Part shown: in pieces, positions 1 through 9,144 of the stretch
Layout of the letters: each line of letters starts with the position of its first letter
How positions within the stretch are numbered: the stretch's first letter is position 1
Assembly (NCBI GenBank): GCA_005518205.2
Contig: RFFC02000009.1
Span: forward strand, 141,782 to 205,781
Direction: 5' to 3'
DNA from: Hormoscilla sp. GUM202
GTDB taxonomy: Bacteria > Cyanobacteriota > Cyanobacteriia > Cyanobacteriales > Desertifilaceae
DNA length: 64,000 nucleotides
Notes under the pieces: model-generated
Told to the model about the DNA's origin: nothing
The model's database searches: none
What the model saw: the letters and a program-made list of their open reading frames with translations, nothing else
Program-made: the position numbers and the translations under genes

Positions 1-124
1 GCGCGCACGCGCAGAGGAGAGCAGCCCCGGGTGCAAATGTAACGGGATAGAGCCACAGAAATTACTGCTGACTTGCTACAAATTAGAAGAACATTAAACA
101 GAACAACCGATTAACGACCTAGCC

Positions 125-799
125 ATGCTGGATAGCTTAAGACTAGACGAAGCAGTAGAATTTGCCGAAAACCCAGAGCCTCGTTGTCCCTGCGTTCTCC
201 TCCTGGATACCTCTGGCTCCATGCAGGGACCGGCTCTTGATGCCTTAAATCAAGGACTGCAAACTTTTAGAACCGACTTGATTAAAGATTCCCTCGCGGC
301 CCGCCGGGTGGAAGTGGCGATCGTCACCTTTAATAACGATATCAGGATCGAGCAAGATTTCGTTACTGCCGACCAGTTCGAGCCGCCTATTCTGACAGCC
401 CAAGGCCAGACTTTCATGGGTAGCGCCATTCACAAAGCCCTGGACACGATCCAAGCCCGCAAAGCTGAATATCGGGCCAATGGCATTGCTTACTATCGCC
501 CCTGGGTATTTATGATTACCGATGGGTCGCCCCAGGGAGAAGGGGAAGATGTGGTCAGTAAGGCCGCCCAGCGCATTAGAGATGAAGAGGTTCAGAAGCA
601 CGTGGCTTTTTTTGCTGTGGGGGTGGAAAATGCGGACATGGAACGTCTGGCGGAAATCGTGACCCGCACGCCTGTGAAGCTCAAAGGACTAAACTTTGTC
701 GAGATGTTCCTCTGGCTTTCCGCTAGTATGTCAGCAGTGTCTCATTCTAAGCTAGACGATCAGGTGGCCTTGCCGCCGCCCGGTTGGGGAACTGTCTGA
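125..799 (+). CDS. von Willebrand factor A domain protein (TerY-like)
   Basis: The 224-residue protein is a single VWA domain. A MIDAS metal site DTSGS sits at about residues 28-32, followed by a GQTFMGSA segment and an ITDGSPQGEGED segment that fit the other MIDAS loops. VWA domains of this type bind a divalent metal and mediate protein-protein contacts. The gene is the first of three co-oriented genes (VWA, PP2C-like phosphatase, Ser/Thr kinase), which is the known TerY-P triad arrangement linked to phospho-signalling around tellurite and stress-response proteins. Its stop codon overlaps the ATG of the phosphatase by one base, so translation is probably coupled. No signal peptide or membrane segment is visible, so it should be cytoplasmic. 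The family call is firm. The physiological role is inferred from context. Confidence 0.88.
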   Translation: MLDSLRLDEAVEFAENPEPRCPCVLLLDTSGSMQGPALDALNQGLQTFRTDLIKDSLAARRVEVAIVTFNNDIRIEQDFVTADQFEPPILTAQGQTFMGSAIHKALDTIQARKAEYRANGIAYYRPWVFMITDGSPQGEGEDVVSKAAQRIRDEEVQKHVAFFAVGVENADMERLAEIVTRTPVKLKGLNFVEMFLWLSASMSAVSHSKLDDQVALPPPGWGTV

Positions 800-1608
800 T
801 GAATAAAAGTAAAGCGCAAAATTTACACCGGATAGATTACTGGCGGGTGGTGCCAGCATCAGTGCAGGGCACTAGCCATGAAAAGCGGGGACAGCCTTGT
901 CAAGATGCCTATGATTGGGCTAGATTGCCAAAAGGGATCCTGGTAGCAGCGGTGGCTGATGGTGCGGGTTCGGCGGCACTCTCAGAGGTGGGGTCTGCTG
1001 TAGCGACTCAAACCGCTGTAGCTACCCTGGGTAACAATACTGCAACGTTACAATTGCAAAAGGACGATCGGGCTTGGCAGTCGCTCTTGAGTGAGGCCCT
1101 GGCTGCCGCCCAACAGGCGATCGCGGCGGAAGCTGTAGCGCGGGATGTGGAACTGCGTGACTTAGCGACAACTTTAATTATCGTAGTAGCCGCGCCAGGA
1201 CTGGTTGCTGCGGCCCAGGTGGGTGACGGGGCGGCGGTGGTGCGGGATAATGAAGGTAATCTCAATGGGCTCACTACTCCTGAAACTGGTGAATATGCGA
1301 ATGAAACTGTATTCTTGCTCTCACCAGAAGCGGTAGAAGGGGCCCAAATCAAAGTATGGCGGGGGGAAGTCTCTCATCTAGCGATCTTCTCCGATGGACT
1401 ACAGCGACTGGCCTTGAAACTTCCCGAAGGAACGCCCCACCCACCGTTTTTCTCGCCTCTGTTCCAGTTTGTAGCAGAAGCAACAGATGAAGAGTCAGCA
1501 AAGGTGGAGTTGATGGAATTCTTGCGTCACCCTCGGATTACAGAACGCACGGATGATGATTTAACGATCTTATTAGCAACTCTGAATCCAAAGATGGCTG
1601 ATGACTAA
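799..1608 (+). CDS. PP2C-like Ser/Thr protein phosphatase
   Basis: A PP2C-type metal-dependent phosphatase of 269 residues from the ATG at 799. An upstream in-frame TTG at 784 is possible, but the ATG overlaps the preceding stop (TGATG), so it is preferred. Diagnostic motifs are VADGAGSA near the N-terminus, the QVGDGAAVV strand, FSDGL, and DDDLTILL near the C-terminus. These supply the acidic metal ligands of the family. It should dephosphorylate targets of the kinase encoded downstream. Together with the VWA gene it forms a tightly coupled pair, and a 44-nt perfect palindrome separates it from the kinase gene. The reaction is known for the family. The substrate is not evident from sequence. 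Confidence 0.88.
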   Translation: MNKSKAQNLHRIDYWRVVPASVQGTSHEKRGQPCQDAYDWARLPKGILVAAVADGAGSAALSEVGSAVATQTAVATLGNNTATLQLQKDDRAWQSLLSEALAAAQQAIAAEAVARDVELRDLATTLIIVVAAPGLVAAAQVGDGAAVVRDNEGNLNGLTTPETGEYANETVFLLSPEAVEGAQIKVWRGEVSHLAIFSDGLQRLALKLPEGTPHPPFFSPLFQFVAEATDEESAKVELMEFLRHPRITERTDDDLTILLATLNPKMADD

Positions 1609-1904
1609 ACGGTGTCTGGACCGTGCCGCGTCCTTCAGGACAAGAGCACGGGGAAGACGCCGCCGGGGGAAGCGATAAATGTAGGGTGGGCCAATCCCCG
1701 GGTAACGACCCCTACGCTGCCCGACCAGGATGGGTGAATACCAGACTTGCTTTCATCATGCTACAATTATTTTAACAGTCTGGTAGTCATTAAAACAGAA
1801 TTTAGCTATGACGCGAGGGTGTAAACACCCTCGCGTCATAGCTAAGAGAGGATTCATAATTAACAATTGGCAATGAAAAATTAACAATTAGAAAAAAGAA
1901 AGCT
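1609..1904 (+). other. Intergenic region with repeats
   Basis: About 300 bases between the phosphatase and kinase genes. It contains a GC-rich stretch with 'ccttcaggacaagagcac', related to the hairpin after the CobO-like gene near 19490, and the long perfect palindrome at 1802-1845. Just before the kinase start lies AT-rich sequence of the 'aattggcaatgaaaaattaac' type common in intergenic DNA of this genome. No gene is seen. Confidence 0.6.
1802..1845. repeat. 44-nt perfect palindrome
   Basis: Two 21-base arms (starting TTAGCTATGACGCGAGGG and ending CCCTCGCGTCATAGCTAA) pair perfectly around a two-base AA loop. No T-run follows, so it does not look like an intrinsic terminator. It sits between genes 2 and 3 of the signalling triad and resembles the small palindromic elements scattered elsewhere in the window. 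It could act as an mRNA processing or stabilising hairpin. Confidence 0.85.
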
Positions 1905-4199
1905 ATGGGGCTACAACGGCAATCTAATGGACAATTAATAACTCTAGATAATGGGTCAGAACTAGGGGCAGGCGGTGAGGCGCTGGTATTCGCTGTCCCC
2001 GGAGAACCCAGTTTAGTAGCAAAGGTTTATCGCCAGCCAAAACAGATGCATGGCCACAAATTGGCGGCGATGCTGGCAAACCCGCCGGATAATCCGACGG
2101 CATCACAAGGACATATGTCCTTCGCTTGGCCTGTTGACTTACTGTTAACTACAGGGACAGCTCAAGTGGGGGGTTTTCTGATGCCGCGAGTGACTCAGAT
2201 GCGCCTGTTGATTGATTTTTATAACCCTAAAAGTCGCCGCGAGAAATGTCCGTTGTTCAATTATCTTTATCTCCATCGCACGGCCCGCAACTTGGCAGGG
2301 GCTGTTGGTGCCCTCCATGCTAGGGGCTATTGTATAGGTGATGTGAATGAGTCGAATATTCTCTTGACAGAGACGGCCCTTTGTACTTTCGTGGATATGG
2401 ATTCTTTGCAGGTCCCCGATCGCGAGACTGGGGCGGTTTATCGCTGTAGAGTAGGCAAGCCAGAGTTTACACCACCAGAGTTGCAGGGTGGTAAGTCTTT
2501 TGCTGATTTCGACAGAAGGCCAGAACAGGATATGTTTGGGTTGGCGGTGCTGATTTTCCAACTGTTAATGGAAGGTACTCATCCTTTTGCTGGTGTCTAC
2601 AGGTTGCCGGGCGAACCGCCCCCGATCGAGAAGCGCATTGCAGCTAATCACTTTCCCTATGGCAGTCGAAAGGTGCCGTTCAATCCGATGCCAGCAGCAC
2701 CGCCGATAGAGTTACTGCATCCGACATTGCGACAGTTGTTTTTGCGCTGCTTTGAGGACGGACATTCTCACCCTAGCGTTCGCCCCAATGCTAAGACTTG
2801 GCAAATCGCACTCAAGGAGGCGGAAGATAGTTTGGTAACCTGCGCTAAAAATGAACAGCATCGCTATGGCAATCATCTGCGCAGCTGTCCTTGGTGCGAA
2901 AGGACTCGGATCTTAAAAGGACGGGACCCTTTTCCTTCAGTAGCGGCAGTGCAAAGCGGGCAGCATCTGCAACCGCTAAAACCGAAAAAAATTCCGATCG
3001 TGCCAGCGCCATTACAGCATTTGCCTGCCTATCCCCGGGTGCAGGCACCTGTTGGATATGGACAGAATTCCTATAAACTACCGCAACCACCACCAATAGC
3101 ATATACCCCCACGCAACTGGGCAGACCCAGAAGAATGGAGCTAAAATTGCCGTCAGTTAACCCTTTGGTTGCAGGTTTGTATATCCTCGCATTGGCAGGT
3201 GCAGGGGTTTGGTATGGCAGAAATGGCGGTCTTCCTATTTTCTCGATCGCACCTTTGCTGAAATCGATGCCAGCAGGAAATAACTCTCCAACGGCATCTA
3301 CTGGTATCAATATTAAGGTTACCCACAGGATCCAGTACCAAGAGGCAGCAGTTCAGGCGATCGCCTTCAGCAAAGATGGTAAGATTTTAGTGAGCGATAG
3401 AGAGGATGGTACGATCTTGCTGTTGGGGCTGGAGGGGATGCCCCAAATTAAGCCAATTGGTGCTTTACTCGGAAAATCGGCGGTCAGCGCGATCGCCATC
3501 AGTCCCGATGGGGAAATATTAGCTAGCGCGAGTCGGGGTGACAATCAAATCAAGCTGTGGCAAATGGATACGGGCGAACTCCTACCCCAGATTGCAGCGA
3601 AGGAAGGTATAGTATCTCTAGCGATCAGTCACGATCACCAAATTATAGTAACGGGTAGCAGAGACACAACTGTTAAACTCAGGAATCTTTCCAATGGCAC
3701 TCTCAATCTAACTTTTAAGTGGAATTCTGGATGGGTGAATGCTGTGGCGATTAGTCCCGATCAACAAACTTTAGTCGCAGGGACTGAATCTGGTACTATT
3801 CATATAGTTGACCTCAATGCACTGAAAGAAAAACAATCTCTAAAAAATGGTTCTCTGCCAGTTAAATCTGTCGCTTTTACTCCCGATGGCAAAACTCTTG
3901 CTAGCAGTCACGGTAGCAAAATTAATCTTTGGAATATGGCTACAGGACAACGAAAAAGCACTATGACCGGACATATTGGCGAAATTAAGGCGATCGCCAT
4001 CAGTCCAGATGGTAAGATTCTCGCCAGTGGCGGTGCGGATAAGAGTATCCAAATTTGGGACCTCCATACTAGCAAATTGCTGACTACTCTCAATAATCAT
4101 GAAAGCGAGGTGAAGGCGATCGCCTTTAGTCCCGATGGAAAAATGCTTGCTAGTAGCAGTGCCGATGGTATGATTAGGCTTTGGGAAATTAAAAATTGA
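1905..4199 (+). CDS. Ser/Thr protein kinase with transmembrane segment and WD40 propeller
   Basis: A 764-residue protein. The N-terminal kinase domain has a glycine-rich loop LGAGGEALVF (about 20-29), lysine in VAKVY (K40), a catalytic loop GDVNESN (145-151, with IGD in place of HRD), a DMDS motif where DFG is expected, and PPEL in place of APE. This is the divergent kinase type found with TerY-P triads. A CPWC cysteine pair follows the kinase domain. A proline-rich linker leads to one membrane segment near residues 420-440. The C-terminal 280 residues are about seven WD40 blades (for example IAISPDGKILASGGADKSIQ). The kinase would therefore be cytosolic and the propeller on the other side of the membrane, unless the hydrophobic stretch is not inserted. 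It probably acts with the upstream VWA and phosphatase genes. Confidence 0.87.
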   Translation: MGLQRQSNGQLITLDNGSELGAGGEALVFAVPGEPSLVAKVYRQPKQMHGHKLAAMLANPPDNPTASQGHMSFAWPVDLLLTTGTAQVGGFLMPRVTQMRLLIDFYNPKSRREKCPLFNYLYLHRTARNLAGAVGALHARGYCIGDVNESNILLTETALCTFVDMDSLQVPDRETGAVYRCRVGKPEFTPPELQGGKSFADFDRRPEQDMFGLAVLIFQLLMEGTHPFAGVYRLPGEPPPIEKRIAANHFPYGSRKVPFNPMPAAPPIELLHPTLRQLFLRCFEDGHSHPSVRPNAKTWQIALKEAEDSLVTCAKNEQHRYGNHLRSCPWCERTRILKGRDPFPSVAAVQSGQHLQPLKPKKIPIVPAPLQHLPAYPRVQAPVGYGQNSYKLPQPPPIAYTPTQLGRPRRMELKLPSVNPLVAGLYILALAGAGVWYGRNGGLPIFSIAPLLKSMPAGNNSPTASTGINIKVTHRIQYQEAAVQAIAFSKDGKILVSDREDGTILLLGLEGMPQIKPIGALLGKSAVSAIAISPDGEILASASRGDNQIKLWQMDTGELLPQIAAKEGIVSLAISHDHQIIVTGSRDTTVKLRNLSNGTLNLTFKWNSGWVNAVAISPDQQTLVAGTESGTIHIVDLNALKEKQSLKNGSLPVKSVAFTPDGKTLASSHGSKINLWNMATGQRKSTMTGHIGEIKAIAISPDGKILASGGADKSIQIWDLHTSKLLTTLNNHESEVKAIAFSPDGKMLASSSADGMIRLWEIKN

Positions 4200-4239
4200 A
4201 ATAAAAATTGAGGTATTTGAAATGGGAAGTTCAAACTCC

Positions 4240-4316
4240 TTGACTACGCTGTCATCCCGCCGGGGGTTCAAACCCCCGGCTAATAGCTAAAGTCGGTTAA
4301 AACCGACTAATAGCAT
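4240..4316. repeat. Dispersed hairpin repeat pair
   Basis: Two adjacent hairpins: GCCGGGGGTT-CAA-ACCCCCGGC-like arms, then AAAGTCGGTT-AA-AACCGACTA-like arms. The same two units recur, partly degraded, near 11935-12005 and 12145-12200, so they are a dispersed repeat and not just a local terminator. They lie between the kinase-WD40 gene and the sugar kinase gene and could still terminate transcription. Confidence 0.7.
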
Positions 4317-4422
4317 TTGGTAATTTGGCTGCTAGAAATAAACGAAAGTCTGGATAAGAGTAGCATTACGGTCGGATTTATTTTTAACTAAAATAGTATA
4401 TTTTTGATAATTGGCAAGCAGA

Positions 4423-5700
4423 ATGAATTTTTATCTAGGAATTGATTTTGGTACTTCAGGGGCGCGGGCAGTGGTAATAGATGCTGCTGGTATTGTTCAA
4501 GCTGAGGCACAATATTCTTTCGGTGAAGAAACCCTTAACTTATCAGATAGCTTGGCTACTAACTGGCAGCAGACTTTATTTTATCTGATCGAACAAATTG
4601 CTATAGATGTACGACGGCATGTAAAGGCGATCGCCCTGAATGGGACTTCCTCTACAGTATTGTTATGCGATGCTGATGGATTACCCGTTGAAGACCCCAT
4701 TCTCTATAATGATGCTAGGGGTGTGGTAATGATGGAAAAACTGAAGGCGATCGCCCCTCCAAACCATACAGTAATCAGCGCTACTTCCAGCTTCGCAAAA
4801 CTCCTGTGGTTAATGGAAAATGCCCCAGACCCAACTCAACATTATTATTTCTTGCATCAAGCTGATTGGTTAGCATTTCACCTGCACGGCAAGTTGGGTG
4901 TTAGTGACTATCATAATGCCTTAAAACTGGGTTACGATGTGGAAAATTTATCTTACCCAGCTTGGTTAGCAAATCTGCAATTACCCTTTCATTTGCCTCA
5001 AGTGCTGGCCCCCGGATGCCCGATCGGGCCAATCAAACCAGCAACTGCCTCTGCGCTGAGTTTACCTCGTGATTGTATCGTCTGTGCGGGCACAACAGAT
5101 AGTATTGCGGCTTTTCTCGCTAGCGGGGCCCGCCGTCCTGGGGAAGCGGTTACTTCCTTGGGTTCTACTTTAGTGCTAAAGTTGTTAAGCACTTCTCCCG
5201 TACATGATGCCCGATCGGGGATTTACAGTCACAGGTTAGGTAATTTGTGGCTAGTCGGTGGTGCTTCTAATACGGGAGGGGCAGTTTTGCGGCAATTCTT
5301 CTCCGATGGGGAGTTAGAATACCTCAGTCAGAAGATAGATCCCGCACGAGAAAGTCCCCTAGATTATTATCCCTTACCCCAAACGGGCGATCGCTTCCCC
5401 ATCAACGACCCGCATTTACCGCCCCGACTGGAACCGCGTCCCGATAACCCGGTAGAATTTCTGCATGGGTTGCTCGAAAGTATGGCCAGAATTGAAGCCC
5501 GGGGTTATCAACTGCTGCAACAACTCGGTGCCACGGTCCTGAGTCGCGTTTATACTGCCGGTGGTGGCGCGAATAATCCCACCTGGACTGCTATTCGCGG
5601 GCGTCATCTACAGGTACCTATGGTGACGCCCGTCAACACCGCTGCTGCCTATGGCACGGCCTTATTGGCCTTGCGGGCTAGAGCAGCTTTTTCTAATTGA
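4423..5700 (+). CDS. FGGY-family carbohydrate kinase (ribulokinase/xylulokinase-like), intact copy
   Basis: A 425-residue FGGY kinase from the ATG at 4423; an upstream TTG at 4411 is less likely. The N-terminus carries the phosphate-binding motif LGIDFGTSGARAVVID. The C-terminal half has the second ATPase-fold motif (TAGGGANNPTWTAIRG) and GGASNTGGAVLRQFF. These enzymes phosphorylate pentulose sugars such as D-ribulose or xylulose with ATP. Cyanobacterial members of this short type have been linked to D-ribulokinase activity, but substrate identity is inferred here. From base 4560 to near its end, the gene is duplicated with few differences at 7592-8711, where the copy lacks the N-terminal ATP-binding motif. 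This copy is therefore the functional one. Confidence 0.88.
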   Translation: MNFYLGIDFGTSGARAVVIDAAGIVQAEAQYSFGEETLNLSDSLATNWQQTLFYLIEQIAIDVRRHVKAIALNGTSSTVLLCDADGLPVEDPILYNDARGVVMMEKLKAIAPPNHTVISATSSFAKLLWLMENAPDPTQHYYFLHQADWLAFHLHGKLGVSDYHNALKLGYDVENLSYPAWLANLQLPFHLPQVLAPGCPIGPIKPATASALSLPRDCIVCAGTTDSIAAFLASGARRPGEAVTSLGSTLVLKLLSTSPVHDARSGIYSHRLGNLWLVGGASNTGGAVLRQFFSDGELEYLSQKIDPARESPLDYYPLPQTGDRFPINDPHLPPRLEPRPDNPVEFLHGLLESMARIEARGYQLLQQLGATVLSRVYTAGGGANNPTWTAIRGRHLQVPMVTPVNTAAAYGTALLALRARAAFSN

Positions 5701-5713
5701 TGGCACGCCCTAG

Positions 5714-5742
5714 TTGACATAAAAATAAAAAAAATATAAAAT
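5714..5742 (+). promoter_or_regulatory. Sigma70-type promoter for the RTX gene
   Basis: TTGACA at 5714-5719 and TAAAAT at 5737-5742 are separated by 17 bases of A/T-rich spacer, a textbook housekeeping spacing. The start codon of the RTX gene lies about 90 bases downstream. Confidence 0.65.
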
Positions 5743-5832
5743 ATAGATTAGAGACTACAAAAAATCTATTGTAATTGTGCTAGTATTATAAGTATGACAC
5801 CAGCACTTCAAAAATCAATAGGAGCACAAAGC

Positions 5833-7326
5833 ATGATTTGGAATTCTAATAGCCCGGACAATGAGTTGTCTGTGCAGCAACCTGAGTCGGGTAAGCGCCG
5901 GCGCTACGGAGATTCGAGTAACAACATCCTCGGCGGATCTGGAGACGACTCCTTCCACGGTGCAGGTGGACACGACTCGATCGACGGAGGAGATGGACAC
6001 GACACCCTCGACGGTGGACTTGGAAGAGACACGCTCTTGGGCGGAGATGGGAACGACAAACTCGACGGTGGACATGGATATGGACACGACTTTCTCTTCG
6101 GCGGTAAGGGATTCGACCATCTCTACGGCGGAAAGGGACACGACATACTCAGGGGCGGCGATGGGAACGACAGCCTCTGGGGCGAAGAGGGGAACGACGA
6201 GCTCCACGGCGGTGAGGGGAACGACTTTCTCTGGGGCGACTTAAACTGGGGCGTTTCCGGGAACGACGACTTTCTCTGGGGCGGTGAGGGGAACGACTAT
6301 CTCTGGGGCGGTGAGGGGAAGGACGAGCTCGACGGCGGATCGGGGAACGACACCCTCCACGGCGGTTCCGGGAACGACTTTCTCGACGGCCGATCGGGGA
6401 ACGACTATCTCTGGGGCGGATGGGGGAACGACGAGCTCTGGGGCGGTGAGGGGAACGACTTTCTCAGCGGCAAGGCGGGGAACGACGAGCTCCACGGCGG
6501 ATGGGGGAACGACGAGCTCTGGGGCGGATGGGGGAACGACTTTCTCTGGGGCGGCGGATCGGGGAACGACAGCCTCTACGGCGGTGACGGGAACGACGAG
6601 CTCGACGGCGGATCGTGGAACGACACACTCTATGGCGGTGAGGGGGACGACAGCCTCTACGGCGGTGAGGGGAACGACGAGCTCGACGGCGGAACGGGGA
6701 ACGACGAGCTCGACGGCGGTGAGGGGAACGACAGCCTCTACGGCCGATCGGGGAACGACGAGCTCGACGGCGGTGAGGGGCGCGACACACTCTATGGCGG
6801 CGAGGGGAGCGACAGCCTCGACGGCGGATGGGGGAACGACAGCCTCGACGGCGGATCGTGGAACGACCAGCTCGACGGCGGATCGGGGAGCGACGAGCTC
6901 GACGGCGGTGAGGGGAACGACTTTCTCTGGGGCGGTGAGGGGCGCGACACACTCTATGGCGGCGAGGGGAGCGACATACTCAGGGGCGGCGAGGGGCACG
7001 ACTATCTCAACGGCGGCGAGGGGAGCGACCAGCTCTATGGAGGTTCTGGAAACGATACCCTCATCGGAGGTAATGGAAACGATTTCCTCATAGGGGGTAA
7101 GGGTGCAGATGTATTTGCCACAACAACTGAAGCCTTCACTCGGATCCGGGACTTTGAAGATGGTACGGACAAAATCATGTTACCAGAAGATGTGACTTTT
7201 AATGATTTAAGGATTACCGGGGTTCTCGATTATTCTCGGATTTCTGTCGGGAATGAAATCTTAGCATTGGTGCTGGGGGGAATTGAGCCTTCGCAGCTCA
7301 CCGAGGCCGATTTTATAGGTAGCTAG
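5833..7326 (+). CDS. RTX (hemolysin-type) calcium-binding repeat protein
   Basis: About 497 residues. The ATG at 5833 is preferred because GGAG lies 8 bases upstream; an earlier in-frame ATG at 5794 has no ribosome site. After a short charged N-terminus the protein is almost wholly nonapeptide repeats of the form GGxGxDxLx, often LWGGEGND or LDGGSGND, which form a parallel beta-roll that binds calcium. The last 80 or so residues (FEDGTDKIMLPEDVTF through LTEADFIGS) look like the non-repetitive C-terminal region of type I secretion substrates. No N-terminal signal peptide is seen. The protein is probably exported by a type I system and cell-surface associated. It lies inside the kinase-helicase duplication and is absent from the equivalent place in the second unit. 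Confidence 0.88.
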   Translation: MIWNSNSPDNELSVQQPESGKRRRYGDSSNNILGGSGDDSFHGAGGHDSIDGGDGHDTLDGGLGRDTLLGGDGNDKLDGGHGYGHDFLFGGKGFDHLYGGKGHDILRGGDGNDSLWGEEGNDELHGGEGNDFLWGDLNWGVSGNDDFLWGGEGNDYLWGGEGKDELDGGSGNDTLHGGSGNDFLDGRSGNDYLWGGWGNDELWGGEGNDFLSGKAGNDELHGGWGNDELWGGWGNDFLWGGGSGNDSLYGGDGNDELDGGSWNDTLYGGEGDDSLYGGEGNDELDGGTGNDELDGGEGNDSLYGRSGNDELDGGEGRDTLYGGEGSDSLDGGWGNDSLDGGSWNDQLDGGSGSDELDGGEGNDFLWGGEGRDTLYGGEGSDILRGGEGHDYLNGGEGSDQLYGGSGNDTLIGGNGNDFLIGGKGADVFATTTEAFTRIRDFEDGTDKIMLPEDVTFNDLRITGVLDYSRISVGNEILALVLGGIEPSQLTEADFIGS

Positions 7327-7370
7327 TTAGCTAGTTGGTTAGGCGCTGGCGCCGCACGCGACCACACTAT

Positions 7371-7591
7371 CTTGAAGGCCCGGTTTCTGGCCGAAACCGG
7401 GCCGATCGAATTATTCTAATTTTTGCAACTGGTCTAGTTGCGGGTCGATAATCTTTTGGCCTGCCCTGGGAAATGCGATCGCGACAGAGATTTTCTGGCC
7501 TTTGCCAAAGACGTGAGTGATTTCGCCAGGGCCAAAGCTGCGGTGATAGACCCGATCGCCCTTACGCCAATTTTGAGGACTGCTTGTCCGA
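7371..7591 (-). pseudogene. Duplicated 3' end of pcrA-type helicase gene
   Basis: This stretch matches 9106-9325, the extreme 3' end of the helicase gene plus its downstream GGCCCGGTTTCTGG hairpin, at roughly 90 percent by eye. At 7591/7592 the match stops abruptly inside the helicase sequence and becomes sugar-kinase sequence. It is the left-over helicase tail of a tandem duplication and has no start of its own. Confidence 0.88.
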
Positions 7592-8723
7592 TAACTGGCA
7601 GCAGACTTTATTTTATCTGATCGAACAAATACCTCTAGATGTACGACGAAATGTAAAGGCGATCGCCCTGAATGGGACTTCCTCTACAGTATTGTTATGC
7701 GATGCTGATGGATTACCCGTTGAAGACCCCATTCTCTATAATGATGCTAGGGGTGTGGTAATGATGGAAAAACTGAAGGCGATCGCCCCTCCAAACCATA
7801 CAGTAATCAGCGCTACTTCCAGCTTCGCAAAACTCCTGTGGTTAATGGAAAATGCCCCAGACCCAACTCAACATTATTATTTCTTGCATCAAGCTGATTG
7901 GTTAGCATTTCACCTGCACGGCAAGTTGGGTGTTAGTGACTATCATAATGCCTTAAAACTGGGTTACGATGTGGAAAATTTATCTTACCCAGCTTGGTTA
8001 GCAAATCTGCAATTACCCTTTCATTTGCCTCAAGTCCTGGCCCCCGGATGCCCGATCGGGCCAATAAAACCAGCAATTGCCTCTGGGCTGAGTTTACCCC
8101 GTGAGTGCCTCGTCTGTGCGGGCACTACAGATAGTATTGCCGCGTTTCTCGCTAGCGGGGCCCAAACTCCTGGGGAAGCGGTGACTTCTCTCGGTTCTAC
8201 TTTAGTGCTGAAGTTGTTAAGCTATACTCCTGTAAATGATGCCCGATCGGGGATTTACAGTCACAGGTTAGGTAATTTGTGGCTAGTCGGTGGTGCTTCT
8301 AATACGGGAGGGGCAGTTTTGCGGCAATTCTTCTCCGATGGGGAGTTAGAATACCTCAGTCAGAAGATAGATCCCGCACGAGAAAGTCCCCTAGATTATT
8401 ATCCCTTACCCCAAACGGGCGATCGCTTCCCCATCAACGACCCGCATTTACCGCCCCGACTGGAACCGCGTCCCGATAACCCGGTAGAATTTCTGCATGG
8501 GTTGCTCGAAAGTATGGCCAGAATTGAAGCCCGGGGTTATCAACTGCTGCAACAACTCGGTGCCACGGTCCTGAGTCGCGTTTATACTGCCGGTGGTGGC
8601 GCGAAGAATGCCACCTGGACTGCTATTCGCGGGCGTCATCTACAGGTACCGATGGTGACGCCCGTCAACCGTGCTGCTGCCTATGGTACGGCCTTATTGG
8701 CTTTGCGGTCCGTAAAGCAGTAG
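7592..8723 (+). pseudogene. 5'-truncated duplicate of the FGGY sugar kinase gene
   Basis: Nearly identical to 4560-5686 of the intact kinase gene but missing the first 45 or so codons, including the phosphate-binding motif DFGTSGAR. It could only be translated from a TTG at 7584 inside the fused helicase fragment, giving SDNWQQTLFY at the start. The C-terminus also differs (LALRSVKQ instead of LALRARAAFSN). Substitutions are few and the frame is still open, so the duplication is recent or the copy is constrained. Without the ATP-binding loop an active kinase is unlikely. Confidence 0.85.
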
Positions 8724-8726
8724 GAA

Positions 8727-8951
8727 TTAATCGTTATCCCATTTTTCATGACCGATCAGATCGCCAATGGGGTCTCTGAATAAAAAGCCACTTTCTTCCA
8801 GTTCGCACTCCATAAAATTCCATTCACGGGCTGGAATTGACTTACAGAGGTTATATATGGGTTGCCGGCGACAGACAATTCCTTCGCATACCAGCTGACG
8901 CGCTTCGTCCTTGATCGCTTCTATGGAGTATTTCACATTAGCTTTAATCAT
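8727..8951 (-). CDS. DUF4327 family protein
   Basis: A 74-residue protein matching the short cyanobacterial DUF4327 family: YSIEAIKDEARQLVCEGIV at the N-terminus, QPIYNLCKSIPAREW in the middle, and ELEESGFLFRDPIGDLIGHEKWDND at the end in two blocks. The function of the family is unknown. It is encoded convergently to the truncated kinase copy and lies upstream of, but co-oriented with, the helicase 3' end. In the duplicated unit it occupies the position held by the RTX gene in the first unit. Confidence 0.85.
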   Translation of the reverse strand: MIKANVKYSIEAIKDEARQLVCEGIVCRRQPIYNLCKSIPAREWNFMECELEESGFLFRDPIGDLIGHEKWDND

Positions 8952-9112
8952 AGTTTACCTCTCTTTCTTGTTATACCCTAGAGTATTTCCCTCGTGAAAA
9001 ATGCTTATTAAATGGCTCTAACCTTTCATTATACTCATTATAGCTGCGGGATACTCGAAACGGGCTCAATTGTAACAAAAAGAAATATTATGGCCGCCAC
9101 AGTATTTGAAGG

Positions 9113-9137
9113 CCCGGTTTCTGGCAGAAACCGGGCT
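9113..9137. terminator. Hairpin downstream of the helicase gene
   Basis: GCCCGGTTTCTGGCAGAAACCGGGC forms a strong stem just beyond the helicase stop codon and has a duplicate copy at 7379-7404. It belongs to the dispersed GAAACCGGGTTTC palindrome class found at several sites in the window, and here it is well placed to end helicase transcription. Confidence 0.55.
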
Positions 9138-9144
9138 CGTCGAT

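Noticed and set aside
6241..7093. Long open frames on both strands across the RTX gene (threonine/serine-rich or valine/proline-rich products)
   Set aside because: They are by-products of the GC-rich nonamer repeat in the RTX frame. Their products are monotonous and have no start signals.
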